A DNA stretch of 64,000 nt. It comes from Tahibacter aquaticus (lineage in GTDB: Bacteria > Pseudomonadota > Gammaproteobacteria > Xanthomonadales > Rhodanobacteraceae). Location: NCBI RefSeq assembly GCF_004363655.1, contig NZ_SNZH01000023.1:1-64000 (forward strand), given 5' to 3'. This document shows positions 26,701 to 37,000 of the stretch, one piece after another; position 1 is the stretch's first letter, and each line of letters starts with the position of its first letter. A model generated the notes under the pieces. That model had not been told where the DNA came from. It searched no databases and worked only from the letters and a program-made list of their open reading frames with translations. The position numbers and the translations under genes are program-made.

Positions 26701-28109
26701 CCGGCGCGCGCGCCGCGGCGTGTGGTGAAGCCATCGGCGAGCATGCGCACGACGGTGGCGTAGTCGGCCTGGCTCAGCTGCGCGTAGGGCGCGGCGCGGC
26801 GCACCAGCGCGTACAAGGCATCCTCGTCCCAGTCGCGGGCGGACGTCTCGGCCACCAGCTGCTGGGCCAGCACGTCCAGGGGCGCGACGGGAATGCGCAG
26901 GGCATCCAGTTCGCCGCGGCGCACGCAGTCCAGCAGTGCGGCGCATTCGACCAGTTCGTCGCGCGACTGCGGAAACAGGCGCGCCTTGGGCACGCCGCCG
27001 ACCGCATGGCCGGAGCGCCCTGCGCGCTGCAGGAAGGCCGCGATGGAACGCGGCGTGCCGAGCTGGCAGACCAGGTTCACGTCGCCAATATCCAGGCCCA
27101 GTTCCAGCGATGCCGTCGCCACCAGCACACTCAGTGCGCCGCGCTTGAGCCGCTGTTCCGCATCCAGGCGCGCCTCGCGCGCCAGGCTGCCGTGGTGGGC
27201 GGCGACCGTGTCCCTGCCCAGCCGCTCGCCCAGGTGGCGTGCCGCGCGCTCGGCCATGCGCCGCGTGTTGACAAATACCAATGTGGTGGAATGCGCACGC
27301 ACTAGCCCGGCGACGCGGTCGTAGACCTGTTCCCACTGGTCGTTCGACATCACCGCGCCTAGCGGTGCCGGCGGCAGTTCCAGCGCCAGGTCGCGCTGCT
27401 TGCCGTAGCCAATGTCGACGATCTCGCAGGCCGGCGCGTCGATGCCGTCGCCGGCACCGACCAGGAAGCGCGCTACCGCGTCGATGGGCTTTTGCGTGGC
27501 CGACAGGCCGACCCGCACCAGCGGCTGCGGACACAGCGCCTGCAGGCGCTCCAGCGACAGCGCCAGGTGGCTGCCGCGCTTGCTCGCCGCCACGGCGTGG
27601 ATTTCGTCGACGATGACCGTGCGCACCGTCGACAACAGGCTGCGGCCCGATGCCGAGCCGAGCAGCACGTACAGCGATTCGGGCGTGGTGACGACGATAT
27701 GCGGCGGCTTGCGGAACGCTTTCTGCCGTTCTGCCGGCGGCGTGTCGCCGGTGCGCACCGCCGTGTGGATGTCCACATCGGGCAGGCCCAGCGCAGCCAG
27801 TTCCTCGCGGATACCGGCCAGCGGCGCTTCCAGGTTCAGGCGAATATCGTTGGACAGCGCCTTCAGCGGCGAGACATAGACCACGGCCGTTTCGTCCGGC
27901 AGGCCGCCGTGTTCCAGGCCGCGCCGCACCAGATCATCCAGCGCGGCGAGAAACGCCGTCAGCGTCTTGCCCGAGCCGGTAGGCGCGGCGACCAAGGTGT
28001 GGCGCCCGGCCTGGATCGCCGGCCATGCCGCGCGCTGGGCAGGCGTGGGGGCGGGGAAAGTCCGCTCGAACCAGCGGGCGACGGCAGGGTGGAAAGTGGC
28101 CAGGGGCAT
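23763..28109 (-). CDS. lhr: Lhr-type large ATP-dependent DNA helicase
   Basis: A 1448-aa superfamily 2 helicase of the Lhr family, which unwinds DNA or RNA:DNA hybrids and is linked to DNA repair. Helicase motifs are complete: a Q-like [14 protein letters not shown], Walker A PTGSGKT near residue 45, [24 protein letters not shown] (motif II), SATQKP (motif III), and a second RecA domain with [15 protein letters not shown] and QRAGRSGH (motif VI). The winged-helix and Lhr-core region follows, and the long C-terminal part (residues about 880-1448) is the Lhr-CTD of full-length bacterial Lhr. Length fits the family. It is not visibly in an operon with a nuclease or phosphoesterase, unlike many Lhr-Core genes. 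Confidence 0.93.
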   Translation of the reverse strand: MPLATFHPAVARWFERTFPAPTPAQRAAWPAIQAGRHTLVAAPTGSGKTLTAFLAALDDLVRRGLEHGGLPDETAVVYVSPLKALSNDIRLNLEAPLAGIREELAALGLPDVDIHTAVRTGDTPPAERQKAFRKPPHIVVTTPESLYVLLGSASGRSLLSTVRTVIVDEIHAVAASKRGSHLALSLERLQALCPQPLVRVGLSATQKPIDAVARFLVGAGDGIDAPACEIVDIGYGKQRDLALELPPAPLGAVMSNDQWEQVYDRVAGLVRAHSTTLVFVNTRRMAERAARHLGERLGRDTVAAHHGSLAREARLDAEQRLKRGALSVLVATASLELGLDIGDVNLVCQLGTPRSIAAFLQRAGRSGHAVGGVPKARLFPQSRDELVECAALLDCVRRGELDALRIPVAPLDVLAQQLVAETSARDWDEDALYALVRRAAPYAQLSQADYATVVRMLADGFTTRRGARAGYVHRDAVNRRLRERKGARMTALMSGGTIPDTGDYAVMLEPEGHTIGTVNEDFAIESLSGDVFQLGNASYRILRIEPGRVRVEDAKGVPPNIPFWLGEAPGRSDELSFGVARLREGVAAAIGEGGTSAGLHWLVHETGLDEEAARQIADYLGKAIAALGELPTQSRIVLERFFDESGGTQLIIHSPFGSRLNRAWGLALRKRFCRQFNFELQAAATEDAIILSLSTSHSFPLLEVSRYLHSATALDVLVQALLDAPLFGVRWRWNATTALALPRFVGGRKVPPQLQRMKSEDLLATVFPDQVACLENIVGEREIPDHPLVAQTLHDCLHEAMDADGWLQLLRRLEQGEISVIARDLPLPSPLAAEIINARPYAFLDDAPLEERRTQAVQSRLYREAESADELGKLDAAAIAAVREEAWPQPRSADEMHEALVGIGVVSGDEAQANAGWTDWLQALAVDGRATRLCGDETVSTVELWSATEQLPLLRTLLPAAVCVPEVDVPEEFAQAEWSRETALRELLRARLTCLGPARADAVAQSLGLPLAEIGTALLALQAEGYVMQGRFSPDATAEEWCERHLLARIHRYTLKQLRREIEPVSPRDFQRFLFDWQHLGEGERVRGPEALAGVLGQLEGFEAPAVAWESDLLPARVRDYSITWLDELCTAGRTLWTRLRPSAGDGAGRGNASLRATPILLLPRRNAPLWTRLASRPDEAPELSSRAQRVADYLAEHGASFFDEIGDATHLLRTELEDALAELVVRGRAQCDSFGGLRALLVPASKRDGSGSRQRRRKVPLFGIRDAGRWALIRPSAQAGQGEETEHAARVLLRRYGVICWRLLEREAAWLPPWRELVRVYQRLEARGEIRGGRFISGIPGEQFALPDAVAAMRRVRRDEKKDQWIAVAATDPANLLGSVLAGDKVARIPGHRVVYRDGVPVAVLVAGEVTLLETLSPQDEQKAARLLRGLEPYAAAAVAAYAVPPP

Positions 28110-28326
28110 GGGGCGATGCTAGCGATAAGCGCGGTCGCGGAGTGAATCCAGATAAGGCCGCAAGGGGCTGCCTCAAGCGAGGCCGTCTGCAAGCCGGCAT
28201 CCCACCGACGCGGCGTCGCTCCCCTTCCGCATCGCGAGCCGCCGCAAGCAAGCAGGCCGCTGCCGGCGCTGCTTGCGGCCGAGGAACATCGGGTAGAGTG
28301 CCGTCCCCCTCCAACGAATTCGCGCT

Positions 28327-29358
28327 GTGACGCTGAAGTTCTGGCTGCTGCAGGTGCCGGGCTGGTCGCTGTTCCTGCTGATCGCCTATTTCGCCCGCCC
28401 GAGCGAAGCGTCGGTACCGGACGCGCTTCAGTTCGCGGCAGTAGCCGCCGTGAGCGTGGGTGGAATGCTGGCCAGCCTCGGACTGCGCTGGCTGTACCGG
28501 GCCTTGCAGGCCGATGGCTACGGTGAATTGCGCTGGCTCGGCGTGCTGCTGGTGGCCAGCGTGCTGGCCGCACTCGGCGTCGACCTGATCTTCCACGCCA
28601 CGCTTTCGCTGCTGGCCGGCCTTTCGCCCGGCCTGGCCGCGCTGTACGACGCACAGCCGATGATCTCGCGTGCGGCGCTGCTGGCACCGGCCTTCGTCGC
28701 GTGGAGCCTGTTGTACCTCGCCATCAGCCGACAGACGCGGCTGGCAGAAGCCGCGCGCCATCAGAACGATTTGCGGCTGGCGCTCAAGGAAGCCCAGCTG
28801 CAACGCCTGCTCGGCCACATCAGCCCGCACTTCACCTTCAATACCCTCAACAATATTCGCGCCCTGATCCTCAAGGACCCCGAGCTGGCGCGCGAGCAGA
28901 TCACGCGCTTCGCCAGCATGCTGCGCTACCCGTTCGCAGCCGGCGAGGAAGCACTGGTGCCGCTGCAGGAGGAAATGGCCGTGGTGCGCGACTATCTCAG
29001 CCTGGTTGCACTGCAGCTCGGCCAGCGCCTGCGCTACCGCGAGCAGGTGGACCCGCTGGCGCTGCCACTGCCCGTGCCCCGCTTCTGCGTGCTGCTGCTG
29101 GTGGAAAACGCGATCAAGCACGGCCTGGGCCCCAGCAGCAGCGGCGGCGAATTGTGTGTCGATGCGGCGACGCAAGGCGGCGCGCTGCGCATCGACGTAC
29201 GCAACAGCGGCCGCCTGGCGACGGCCGATGGCAGCGGCACCGGCCTGGACAATCTGCGGCAGCGGCTGCAATTGTCCTTCGGCACCCGCGCGGGTTTGCG
29301 CCTGGACGAGCAGGACGGGTGTGTCCTGGCGCAGGTGTGGATTGGGAGCGTGGCGTGA
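28327..29358 (+). CDS. LytS/YpdA-type sensor histidine kinase
   Basis: A 343-aa kinase starting at GTG 28327. Residues 1-135 contain four hydrophobic segments with short loops and no large external sensor domain. The histidine kinase region has the H-box HISPHFTFNTLNN (H168), where other members usually read INPHFLFNTLN, followed by the ATPase motifs LLVENAIKHGL (N-box) and GTGLDNLRQRL (G-box). This is the LytS/AlgZ-type kinase family. Its last codons overlap the response-regulator gene as GTGA, so the pair is co-translated. The signal is likely membrane-derived, since little protein faces outward. Confidence 0.9.
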   Translation: MTLKFWLLQVPGWSLFLLIAYFARPSEASVPDALQFAAVAAVSVGGMLASLGLRWLYRALQADGYGELRWLGVLLVASVLAALGVDLIFHATLSLLAGLSPGLAALYDAQPMISRAALLAPAFVAWSLLYLAISRQTRLAEAARHQNDLRLALKEAQLQRLLGHISPHFTFNTLNNIRALILKDPELAREQITRFASMLRYPFAAGEEALVPLQEEMAVVRDYLSLVALQLGQRLRYREQVDPLALPLPVPRFCVLLLVENAIKHGLGPSSSGGELCVDAATQGGALRIDVRNSGRLATADGSGTGLDNLRQRLQLSFGTRAGLRLDEQDGCVLAQVWIGSVA

Positions 29359-30059
29359 TCGAAGCAGTCATCGTGGAGGATTCGGAGCTGGCCCGCTTCG
29401 AACTGGAACACCAGCTCAAGGCCTATCCGCAGGTGACGGTGGTGGGCCATGCCGGCGATGTGGAAGCCGCCATCGTGTTGATCGAATCCGCCGCGCCGGA
29501 TGTGGTGTTCCTCGACATCGACCTGCCCGGCGGCAGCGCGTTCACCGTGCTCGAACGCCTGACCCAGGTGCCGCGCATCGTCTTCACCACCGCCTTCGAT
29601 GCGTATGCGCTCAAGGCGTTTGCCTACAACACGGTGGACTACCTGCTCAAGCCGATAGACCCGCAACGGCTGGCACAGGCGGTATACAAGTTGACCGAGG
29701 CCATGCCGGCCACGCCGGCACGGCGCTCGATGGACAGCCCCATCTTCATCAAGGACGGCGAGCACTGCTTCCTGGTCAAGCCGCGCGATGTACGTGTGAT
29801 CGAGGCGGTCGGAAATTACAGTCGTATCTATTTCCACACGCATGCACCGCTGCTGTACCGCCCGCTCGGTGCCATCGAGACGCAGCTGGCGCCGGAGAAA
29901 TTCTTCCGCGCCAGCCGCAAGTACATCGTCAATCTCGACTACGTGGAGCAGGTCGCTCCCTGGAGCAACGGCGGGCTGATGCTCACGCTGCGCGGCGGCC
30001 TGGAGGTGGAAGTGTCGCGCCGCCAGAGCGCGCGTTTCAGGGAAGTGTTGAGCCTGTAG
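29355..30059 (+). CDS. LytTR-family response regulator
   Basis: A 234-aa response regulator paired with the LytS-type kinase. The receiver domain (residues 1-118) shows the acidic pocket EDSE, phospho-acceptor D54 in VVFLDIDLPG, and the conserved Lys in YLLKPID. The LytTR DNA-binding domain (about 130-234) shows FLVKPRDVRVIEAVGNYSRI, then FFRASRKYIVNLDYVEQV and the terminal RRQSARFREVL. LytTR proteins bind direct repeats and usually activate genes for virulence, competence or cell-surface functions. The GTG start overlaps the kinase stop. The 3' end overlaps the convergent beta-lactamase-like gene by 23 bp. Confidence 0.92.
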   Translation: MIEAVIVEDSELARFELEHQLKAYPQVTVVGHAGDVEAAIVLIESAAPDVVFLDIDLPGGSAFTVLERLTQVPRIVFTTAFDAYALKAFAYNTVDYLLKPIDPQRLAQAVYKLTEAMPATPARRSMDSPIFIKDGEHCFLVKPRDVRVIEAVGNYSRIYFHTHAPLLYRPLGAIETQLAPEKFFRASRKYIVNLDYVEQVAPWSNGGLMLTLRGGLEVEVSRRQSARFREVLSL

Positions 30060-31437
30060 CCGGTGCGGCCGCTGCAGCCGGTTCGCGCCGGCCGACGCTG
30101 TCGCCCATCAGGCGATCGTGCAGCGTCATCACCGCGCCGCCGTCGCCGGCCGTGGCAAAGCTCAGGTAATCCAGGCCGCCGTCCAGGTAGTAGCGGCCGT
30201 CGGCAGCGGGGCTGACCGCGACAGGCGCTTCTCCCTCGCGCTGCAGCTGCAGCTTGCCGGCGGCTTCCGACAGCAGCCGCACGTCGTCTGCGCCAAGTAC
30301 GTAGCGGCCCAGCCAGGCCTTGTCCTTCCCGCTCGCGGCGACCGCAGGCGCATAGGGTTTGCCCGCCGCGATGGCGGCCAGCCGCACGGTCAGCTGGCTG
30401 GGGTCGAGGAACTCCGCATTGGTCAGCACGGTAGCGAAGACGTCCGGCTCCTTCAGCCGCACCACGTAGCTGTTGAAGCCGTTGATGAAGCCACCGTGTT
30501 CCACATCGGACAGCCCCTGCACCTGGCCGATTATCCAGCCGAAGCCGTAAGGCGACGGCTTGCCGTCGGCCAGGATGGTCTTGGCCGTGGCCTGCGCCAG
30601 CACCGCAGCCGGCAGCAGCGCACCGTCGCGCCAGGCCCGATGCCAGATCGCCAGGTCGTCCGCCGTGCTGACCAGGCCCCCCGCGCCCTGCGGCTGCGAC
30701 ATGCTGATGAAATCGGCGTTCTGCAATTCGCCCTGCACGCGCCGATAGCCGTGCGCGCGTGCGGCGATGACGGCCAGATGATTGTCATAGCGCGTGTGCT
30801 GCATGCCCAGCGGCTGGAAGATCGCCTGTTGCAGGTAGTCGGCGTAAGACTGCCCCGACAGGCGCTGGATCAGATGCGTCAGCACGATGTAGTTGGAATT
30901 GCTGTAGCGGAAGCGCGTGCCCGCGGCGAACTCCAGCGGCAGATCCTTGAAGTAACCCATCAGGCCGGCCGCATCGGCTTCCTCCCGCCGTGCAGCTCGC
31001 GACGCCGGGATGCTGCTGATGTTCTTGATGCCCGATGTATGCGTGAGCAGTTGCTGCACCGTCACGCCGGACAAGGGCCCATTCAGCGCCGGGTCCAGCG
31101 ACTCCAGCGTCGCGCTCAGGCTCAGCTTGCCCGCCTGCACCAGCTGCAACACCGCCACGGCAGTGAACTGCTTGCTGATCGATGCCAGCCGAAGCGCCGC
31201 GTCCGGCCGCATCGCCACGCCGTTCTCGATGTCGGCCAGCCCGTAGGCCTGCCGCAGCAGCACCTCGTCGCCCCGCGTCACTAGCACCACGCCGCCGGGC
31301 TGGTGGCCCTTGAAGAACTCACCGGCCTCGCGCGCGAGCGCTGCTGTGGCGGCCTTTGCCGGCACGCCTTCCTTCGCCCCTGCCGCGCCAGCAGACGCCA
31401 GCGCCGTCGCCAGCAGCAGTATTCCGAAAATCCGCAT
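30037..31437 (-). CDS. Serine beta-lactamase-like hydrolase (class C/DD-peptidase family)
   Basis: A 466-aa exported protein with signal peptide (ILLLATALASAGAAGA). The beta-lactamase domain (residues about 25-350) has the nucleophile motif S86-I-S-K89, Y178-S-N180 and an HGG motif in VEHGGFING. This is the AmpC/DD-peptidase/esterase family; sequence alone does not show that it acts on beta-lactams. A C-terminal extension (about 360-466) resembles the DUF3471-type barrel found in esterase-like members (KAWLGRYVLGADDVRLL, DGRYYLDGGLDYLSF). Its end overlaps the LytTR gene by 23 bp tail to tail, which may cause antisense effects between them. Confidence 0.85.
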   Translation of the reverse strand: MRIFGILLLATALASAGAAGAKEGVPAKAATAALAREAGEFFKGHQPGGVVLVTRGDEVLLRQAYGLADIENGVAMRPDAALRLASISKQFTAVAVLQLVQAGKLSLSATLESLDPALNGPLSGVTVQQLLTHTSGIKNISSIPASRAARREEADAAGLMGYFKDLPLEFAAGTRFRYSNSNYIVLTHLIQRLSGQSYADYLQQAIFQPLGMQHTRYDNHLAVIAARAHGYRRVQGELQNADFISMSQPQGAGGLVSTADDLAIWHRAWRDGALLPAAVLAQATAKTILADGKPSPYGFGWIIGQVQGLSDVEHGGFINGFNSYVVRLKEPDVFATVLTNAEFLDPSQLTVRLAAIAAGKPYAPAVAASGKDKAWLGRYVLGADDVRLLSEAAGKLQLQREGEAPVAVSPAADGRYYLDGGLDYLSFATAGDGGAVMTLHDRLMGDSVGRREPAAAAAPATGSTLP

Positions 31438-31665
31438 GCACCCTCTCCTTCTGTGGACAGGGACAGCGTAGGACTGTCGCCGCGCATGACCGAGCGATAC
31501 GTGACCTGCGGTCGGCATGCACAGCCAGCGGTCGTCCGCACGGATAAGCGGTCAGCGGCATTGCGCGCCGTTGACGCCGTGCCGGCCTGACAGCGTTCCG
31601 GCGCAGCGACGTCGGGGCAGCCTGCCTGGCCGAAGGAGGCAACGCTGCACAGCAGGAATTCACAC

Positions 31666-32685
31666 TTATACGTTTGACGGTCCAGCCAGCTGCCGCCACT
31701 GCCCCGCCGTCCTGCCAAACCATCGCCGCGCCGCACGACTCAGGCTGCTGGCGTCGTGATAGCCCAGCTGCCGGGCGGCTTCTTCCAGCGGCACGCGCTG
31801 GCGCAGCAGGGTTTCCAGGGCCTCGCGGCGTGCCGCATCGACGAGCGAAGTCCAGGCCTGGCCTTCCTGCTGCAATTGCCGCTGCAGCGCCCGCACGCTG
31901 ATGCCCAGGGACTGGGCCAGGTCGCCGATACGCAGGGCGCCGCTGGCCCTGGCGGCCAGCCATTGCCGGGCAAAGGCACTGACTGAACCAGCCTGAGGCA
32001 GGCCGGCGAGCTGGCGGCCCAGCCACTCGCAATGGATGCGGTGCAGCTCGGCATCGGCCTGGGGCAGGCGGCGCGCCAGTTCGGCCGCAGGCAGGCGCAG
32101 TTCGTGCCCGGGTGCGTCGAACTGCACGGCACAGCGGAAGAATTCGCGATAGGTTTTTTCATCGCCCTGCCGCGCATGGCGGAAGGCCACGCCAGCCGGT
32201 ACCAGGGGGCGCTCGGCCAGTCCACAGGCGGTCACCCAGATACCGCCGATGATCGCTTCGACCTGCTGCGGAAACAGCTGCACGCGCTTGAGCTGTTCGG
32301 TATAGACGATGGCGACCTCGCCGCCGGCCCGGGGCTGCGCGCTCAGTGCACCGGATTCGCTGACCAGGCGGTAGTAGCGCAACATCACGCTCAGCGCGTG
32401 CTGCAGCGAGGTGCTGCTGGCCGCGGCGAGGCCCAGCGCACGAAACGTCGACGGCCGCGCCGCAGCGGCGACTTTCAGGCCGAGCAGCGCATCGCCGGTC
32501 AGCGCCAGGCCGTGCTGCCAGATGCGGTGCACGGTTTCCGGCGCGATGCGGCCATTCGGATCGTCGAGCAGACCGGCATCGACACCCAGGCCGGCAAGCA
32601 GCGCGGCCACGTCCACGCCCTCGGCGTCGAGCACACCGAGCAGCATTCGCACATAGGGATTGGAGACGGTACGCGGGTCGAGCAT
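31666..32685 (-). CDS. AraC family regulator, arabinose_bd/OruR type
   Basis: A 339-aa regulator. Residues about 10-200 match the Arabinose_bd N-terminal domain of the OruR/AraC-type subgroup (RMLLGVLDAEGVDVAALLAGLG, LGLAAASSTSLQHALSVMLRYYRLV). Residues about 240-335 form the AraC helix-turn-helix (RIGDLAQSLGISVRALQRQLQQEG, EEAARQLGYHDASSLSRAARRWFG). It is divergent from the fatty-acid-hydroxylase gene 173 bp away, the most likely target. This subgroup often responds to lipids, amino acids or aromatic compounds. Confidence 0.85.
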   Translation of the reverse strand: MLDPRTVSNPYVRMLLGVLDAEGVDVAALLAGLGVDAGLLDDPNGRIAPETVHRIWQHGLALTGDALLGLKVAAAARPSTFRALGLAAASSTSLQHALSVMLRYYRLVSESGALSAQPRAGGEVAIVYTEQLKRVQLFPQQVEAIIGGIWVTACGLAERPLVPAGVAFRHARQGDEKTYREFFRCAVQFDAPGHELRLPAAELARRLPQADAELHRIHCEWLGRQLAGLPQAGSVSAFARQWLAARASGALRIGDLAQSLGISVRALQRQLQQEGQAWTSLVDAARREALETLLRQRVPLEEAARQLGYHDASSLSRAARRWFGRTAGQWRQLAGPSNV

Positions 32686-32858
32686 GCGGGACTTCGCTCA
32701 GATTGGCGCGAAATGTCAACCCGGCGCAGGCTGCTGTCAATGCGCCGGCCTTGCCGTTGACTCATCATCGACCGCCACGCCGTTGGCGCAAACCACGCGG
32801 GTGGCGCCGTGCACGCAGCGCGGCGCCGCCACGCCGTGCAGAATCGCCGGAGTTCCGC

Positions 32859-33524
32859 ATGACCCACGACACCGCAGGCTTTCGCGCCCGCTATCGCGCC
32901 GGTATCGGCCGCTACTACAACGCCTGGCTGCACGGCGGCTTCGTGCTGGTATTCGGCGTGACGGTGCTGGCCGTGCTGCTGGCGAGCATCGACGCGGTGC
33001 GCGCCTGGCAATGGCTGGCGATTCCGCTGGGCCTGGTCGTCTTCAACGCCGGCGAATACACCGTGCACAGGCGCTACGGCCATCACAAGCATCGCCTGGG
33101 CGCGCTGTTCTACAAGCGCCATACCGGCGACCATCACAGCTTTTTCGTTGCAACGCAGATGCCGTACGAGCAGGCGCGCGACTGGCGCGTGATCTTTTTC
33201 CCGGCCTGGCTGATCGTGCTGTTCTGCGCCGCACTGCTGCCGCTGTACTGGGCCATCGCACTGGTCGATGCCAATGTCGCCGCGCTGTTCTGTGCCACCT
33301 TGCTCGGCGGCTACCTGAGCTACGAGATCTTCCATGCCTGTGAGCATCTGCCGCCACAGCACAGGCTGGCGAAATTGCCGTGGATACGGCATATGCGGCG
33401 TTTGCATCAATTGCATCATCGCCGCAACCTGATGCAGACGCGCAATTTCAACCTTGTGTTTCCGCTGACGGACTGGGTGTGCGGCACCTTGTACTGGGAA
33501 GCGGAAGACCCGCCGCCGCGCTGA
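32859..33524 (+). CDS. Fatty acid hydroxylase/sterol desaturase family protein
   Basis: A 221-aa membrane protein with about four helices and the histidine boxes that hold the di-iron centre of this superfamily: HRRYGHHKHR, KRHTGDHHSFF and a C-terminal LHQLHHRRN. The family adds oxygen to lipids, sterols or carotenoids using O2 and reducing equivalents. The substrate is unknown. GGAG lies 6 nt before the ATG. An SRPBCC-family gene follows after 36 bp, and the divergent AraC regulator probably controls both. Confidence 0.85.
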   Translation: MTHDTAGFRARYRAGIGRYYNAWLHGGFVLVFGVTVLAVLLASIDAVRAWQWLAIPLGLVVFNAGEYTVHRRYGHHKHRLGALFYKRHTGDHHSFFVATQMPYEQARDWRVIFFPAWLIVLFCAALLPLYWAIALVDANVAALFCATLLGGYLSYEIFHACEHLPPQHRLAKLPWIRHMRRLHQLHHRRNLMQTRNFNLVFPLTDWVCGTLYWEAEDPPPR

Positions 33525-33560
33525 CCGCCGCGCATCCGCTGCCACGACAGGAGCCTTGCT

Positions 33561-34013
33561 ATGCCTACCCATACCAGCCACACGCTGCTGGCCACCACGC
33601 CGCAGCAGGCCTACGACTACCTGACCATGCCCGCCTGCTGGCACGAATGGCATGCGGCCTCGCTGGGCACGATTCCGGATACGCGCGCAGCGCTGGGCAA
33701 GGACGCGGCATTCGAGGAAAACATCCGCACAGCGGGCTTCCGCCGCCGCCTGCACTGGCGCGTCACCGACGCGCAGCGGCCGGCGTACTGGCAGGCAACC
33801 GCGAGCATGGCCGACGGCAGCCGCGTGCGCCTGCGCTACGAGTTTGCCGCCGACGGCAGCGGCACGCTGTTCACGCGCACGCTCGACTACGCGGTGCAGC
33901 CACTATGGCTGCGCGCGGTCGATGCCGTGATCGGGCGCTGGCGCATCCGCCGGGAAACCGCACTGGCGCTGGGCAAGCTGCAGCAGCGTTTTGCCCAGCG
34001 CGGCCCGGTGTGA
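33561..34013 (+). CDS. SRPBCC/polyketide-cyclase-like protein
   Basis: A 150-aa soluble protein with the START/SRPBCC layout: an opening strand SHTLLATTPQQAYDYLTMPACWHEW, a middle with RLHWRVTDAQRPAYWQATASM and RVRLRYEFAADGSGTLFTRTLDY, and a long C-terminal helix RRETALALGKLQQRF. Such proteins bind hydrophobic ligands in a deep pocket. It follows the hydroxylase gene by 36 bp with AGGAG before the ATG, so it is likely co-transcribed and may carry that enzyme's substrate or product. The link is an inference from position. Confidence 0.75.
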   Translation: MPTHTSHTLLATTPQQAYDYLTMPACWHEWHAASLGTIPDTRAALGKDAAFEENIRTAGFRRRLHWRVTDAQRPAYWQATASMADGSRVRLRYEFAADGSGTLFTRTLDYAVQPLWLRAVDAVIGRWRIRRETALALGKLQQRFAQRGPV

Positions 34014-34064
34014 CATGCAGCGCGCGCCATCACGGGCGCGCGCTGTCGCTTTGTGGAAAACGGC

Positions 34065-37000
34065 TCAGGGCAGCTTGCCCGCCCCGACCGCCGCCGGCAC
34101 GCTGCTGCCCAGCGCAGGCGGATCGGCACTGACCGTATACGCGTAGGGCGGCTGCCAGGTACTCAGCGGCAAACCGTCGCAACCGGCCAGGAAGGCATCG
34201 ACCTGCTGCGGCGTCAGCGCCGAGGCATGGTCGCTCTGGAACCACAGCGCTTCGCCGCGGAAACCGCTGCCGCCGCCGTGGTTCATCACCAGCTTGCCGC
34301 AGATCTCGTTGCCGGCATTGAGCTTGACGCCCAGCACATGGAAGAAATTGCCGTGTGCGAGAATGTCGCCCAGCGTGCCCAGCGCCATGCCGCTGCCCCA
34401 TTTCTGGTTGGGCACCGAGGCAATGCTGCCCTGGTAGAAATTATTGTACAGGTGTACTTGTCCATAGCGCACGCGCGGCATGCGCGACTGGTTGAAATAC
34501 CAATGGTTGCCCGCCATGGTCACCTTGAGCCGGCCCTGGTCGCTCCAGGCGCGGCCGCTGTCGCCGTTGCCGATCAGGTTGGTCTTGTCGCTGGTCTCGA
34601 AGCGGCTGTTGGCCACGGTGACATAGTTCGAAGCCCGCACGATGTCGAGCGAACCGTCGCGCCGGGTAGCGGTATAGCTGCCGTTGTACTGGCCCGGCCC
34701 GACCGTCACATGGTCGACCCAGACCTGCTGCGCCCAGGACACGACGATGCCGTCGAACTCCGCATCGGCCGAGCCCGGGTTCACGTCCCAGGGATTCTCG
34801 ATGAGCAGGTTGCGCACGATCACGTTGCGCGTCCAGCCCGGATATTCCTCGGCCAGTCCGCCGTGGCTGATCCACGCTTCGTAGTTGGACTTGGGCTCGG
34901 GCACGGCGGGCGAGTTGGCATGCGGCGGCGAGAACTCGCGACCGATGGCGATCTGCGTGCCGGCAAAGCGCGCCGGCGCACCATCGCTGCCGTTGATGCC
35001 GACCAGGGTGGTATTCGACGGAATCACCACCGTGCCGCCCTGGTGCTGGTCGGCGAAGCTGGTGTATTCCTGGTAGACGCCGTTGGTGAAGCGGAAATCG
35101 ATCACGCCAACGACACGGACGATCTTGGGCTCGTTGCCGGCCTGCTGCAGCGCGGCGATCAGCTGTTCCTTGGTGAACACGGTATAGATGCGATCCGGCG
35201 CCGCCGCCGAGCCGCCGGTGACCAGCACCGGACCGTATTCCGACCAGGCATGCCAGCCGTTCGCCGGCGCGGTCTCGCGTTCGAAGCTCAGCACGCCGCC
35301 GGTCGGGTCGGCCGGCAGATTCTGGTAATGGTTCACATGTACCGGCGTGGGCGGCACCGCCACGAACGACAGATTGGTCGTCGGCGCCGAATAGGTGCGC
35401 ACGCCCATCGCGGCGGGCAATACATTGCCGACCGGCAGCAAGGCCGCATCGACGGGATTGCCGCTCGACGAGCTGGAACTGCTGGAACTGGAGCTGGAAG
35501 AACTGCTGGAACTCGACGAACTGCTGGAGCTGGACGAGGAACCAGAGCCCGCGCAGGTCGCGCTGCCCACTGCGCCATAGTCCACGCGCAGATTGTCCAG
35601 CACCACGCTGGCGCTGCTTTCCGTGCGCAGATGGAAGTACGAAGCAGCCGTACCGACGGTCGAAGTCACCGACTCCACACTGCCCGCTACCAGGCTGGTC
35701 ACCGCCTTGCTGTAGATGCGCGAGGCGGCGCCCAGCGGCGAGGTCGAGCCACTGGTCGTGGTGTTGTCCACCATCAGCTGCAGGTTGCCGCTGCCCGAGG
35801 CGGCGCGCACGCAGAACGACACGGTATAGGGCTGGCTCAGATCGAAGATGCCCGGCGGCGAAGTCGTCGTCGTCGACTGCACGCCGGGCTGGGTGCTGCC
35901 AATGGAGAAGCGCGCGCCGGCCAGGCCCAGACTGCCGTCGCCGATCGTGATGGCACTGGCGCCGCCGAGGGCGTAGTACATCTCGACCGCGGGCTGGGCC
36001 GGCAGCGAGCGATAGGCGGCGGTGCGGAAGGTCGCCGTGGTCGCCGCGTCGAAATCTTCGGCAAACGGAATGACGGCACCAGCGGAGCTGCTGCTCGAAC
36101 TGGACGAGCTGGACGAGCTGCTGGAGCTGGAACTCGACGAGCTGCTGCTTGAGCTGCTCGAACTCGAAGAACTGCTGGAACTGCTGGAACTCGACGAGCC
36201 GCCGCCCGGCAAGGCCAGACAGGCGTCGATGCGGCCCGTTCCCGAATTGGCCAGCACGTGGGCGCGCACCTCGGCTCCCGGCACGACGGTATACGCATAC
36301 GGCGGCACGTAGCTCACCGTCGAGGCAATCTGCCCGCCGTTCTGCACCGTGCCCGGCGTATTGCCCCAGGCACAGGGATTGCTGCTGCAGTTGGGCTCGG
36401 GCAACGTCGTCCAGGTCACATTCTGGAAAATGTTGTCGGCATTGGTGTCCCAGTAGCCGATCTGGCTGCTGTCCTGCGAGATCACCACATTGGTGGAATC
36501 CTCGAAGTGCGAGCTGTCGATGCGGATCTTCGCGCCCATGCGCGAGTTGACCGCGGTGCGCTGCACGTTGTGGTAGTAGTTGTTCAGCACATGGCCTTCG
36601 CCGAAGCGGAACAGCGGCAGGCGCGACATCACGTTGTCCCAGTGGTTGCCGACGAAGCTGATGCGGCGATTGAAATTGTCGCTGTCGCTGGAACCCCACA
36701 GCGAAGTTTTCCAGCTGTCGTGCAGGTAGTTGTACGAGATGGTGATGTTGTCGATATTGCCCTTGCCGCTGACCAGTTCGTCGTAGAAGTCCTGGTCGAC
36801 CTCCAGCGAGTTGTACATCTCGTTGTGGTCGATCCAGATATTCGAGGCCGGGCCGTCGATGCTGATCTGGTCCTTGTCGCCGATGTTGACGTAGCGCAAG
36901 GTCAGGTTGCGCAGGATGACGTTGTTGGCACGCCAGATCTTGATGCCGATGCCGTCGAACAGCGAGCCGGGCAAGCCGATGATCGAGACGTTGTTCATGT

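Noticed and set aside
24939-27305. Plus-strand frame of 788 codons opposite the helicase gene
   Set aside because: Antisense shadow of the Lhr-type helicase; Gln/Ala/Arg-rich with no domain.
34053-36152. Long plus-strand frame of about 700 codons opposite the pectinase gene
   Set aside because: It is antisense to a protein with clear PL1 domains; its composition (His/Arg/Ala/Gly) is typical of GC-rich shadows.
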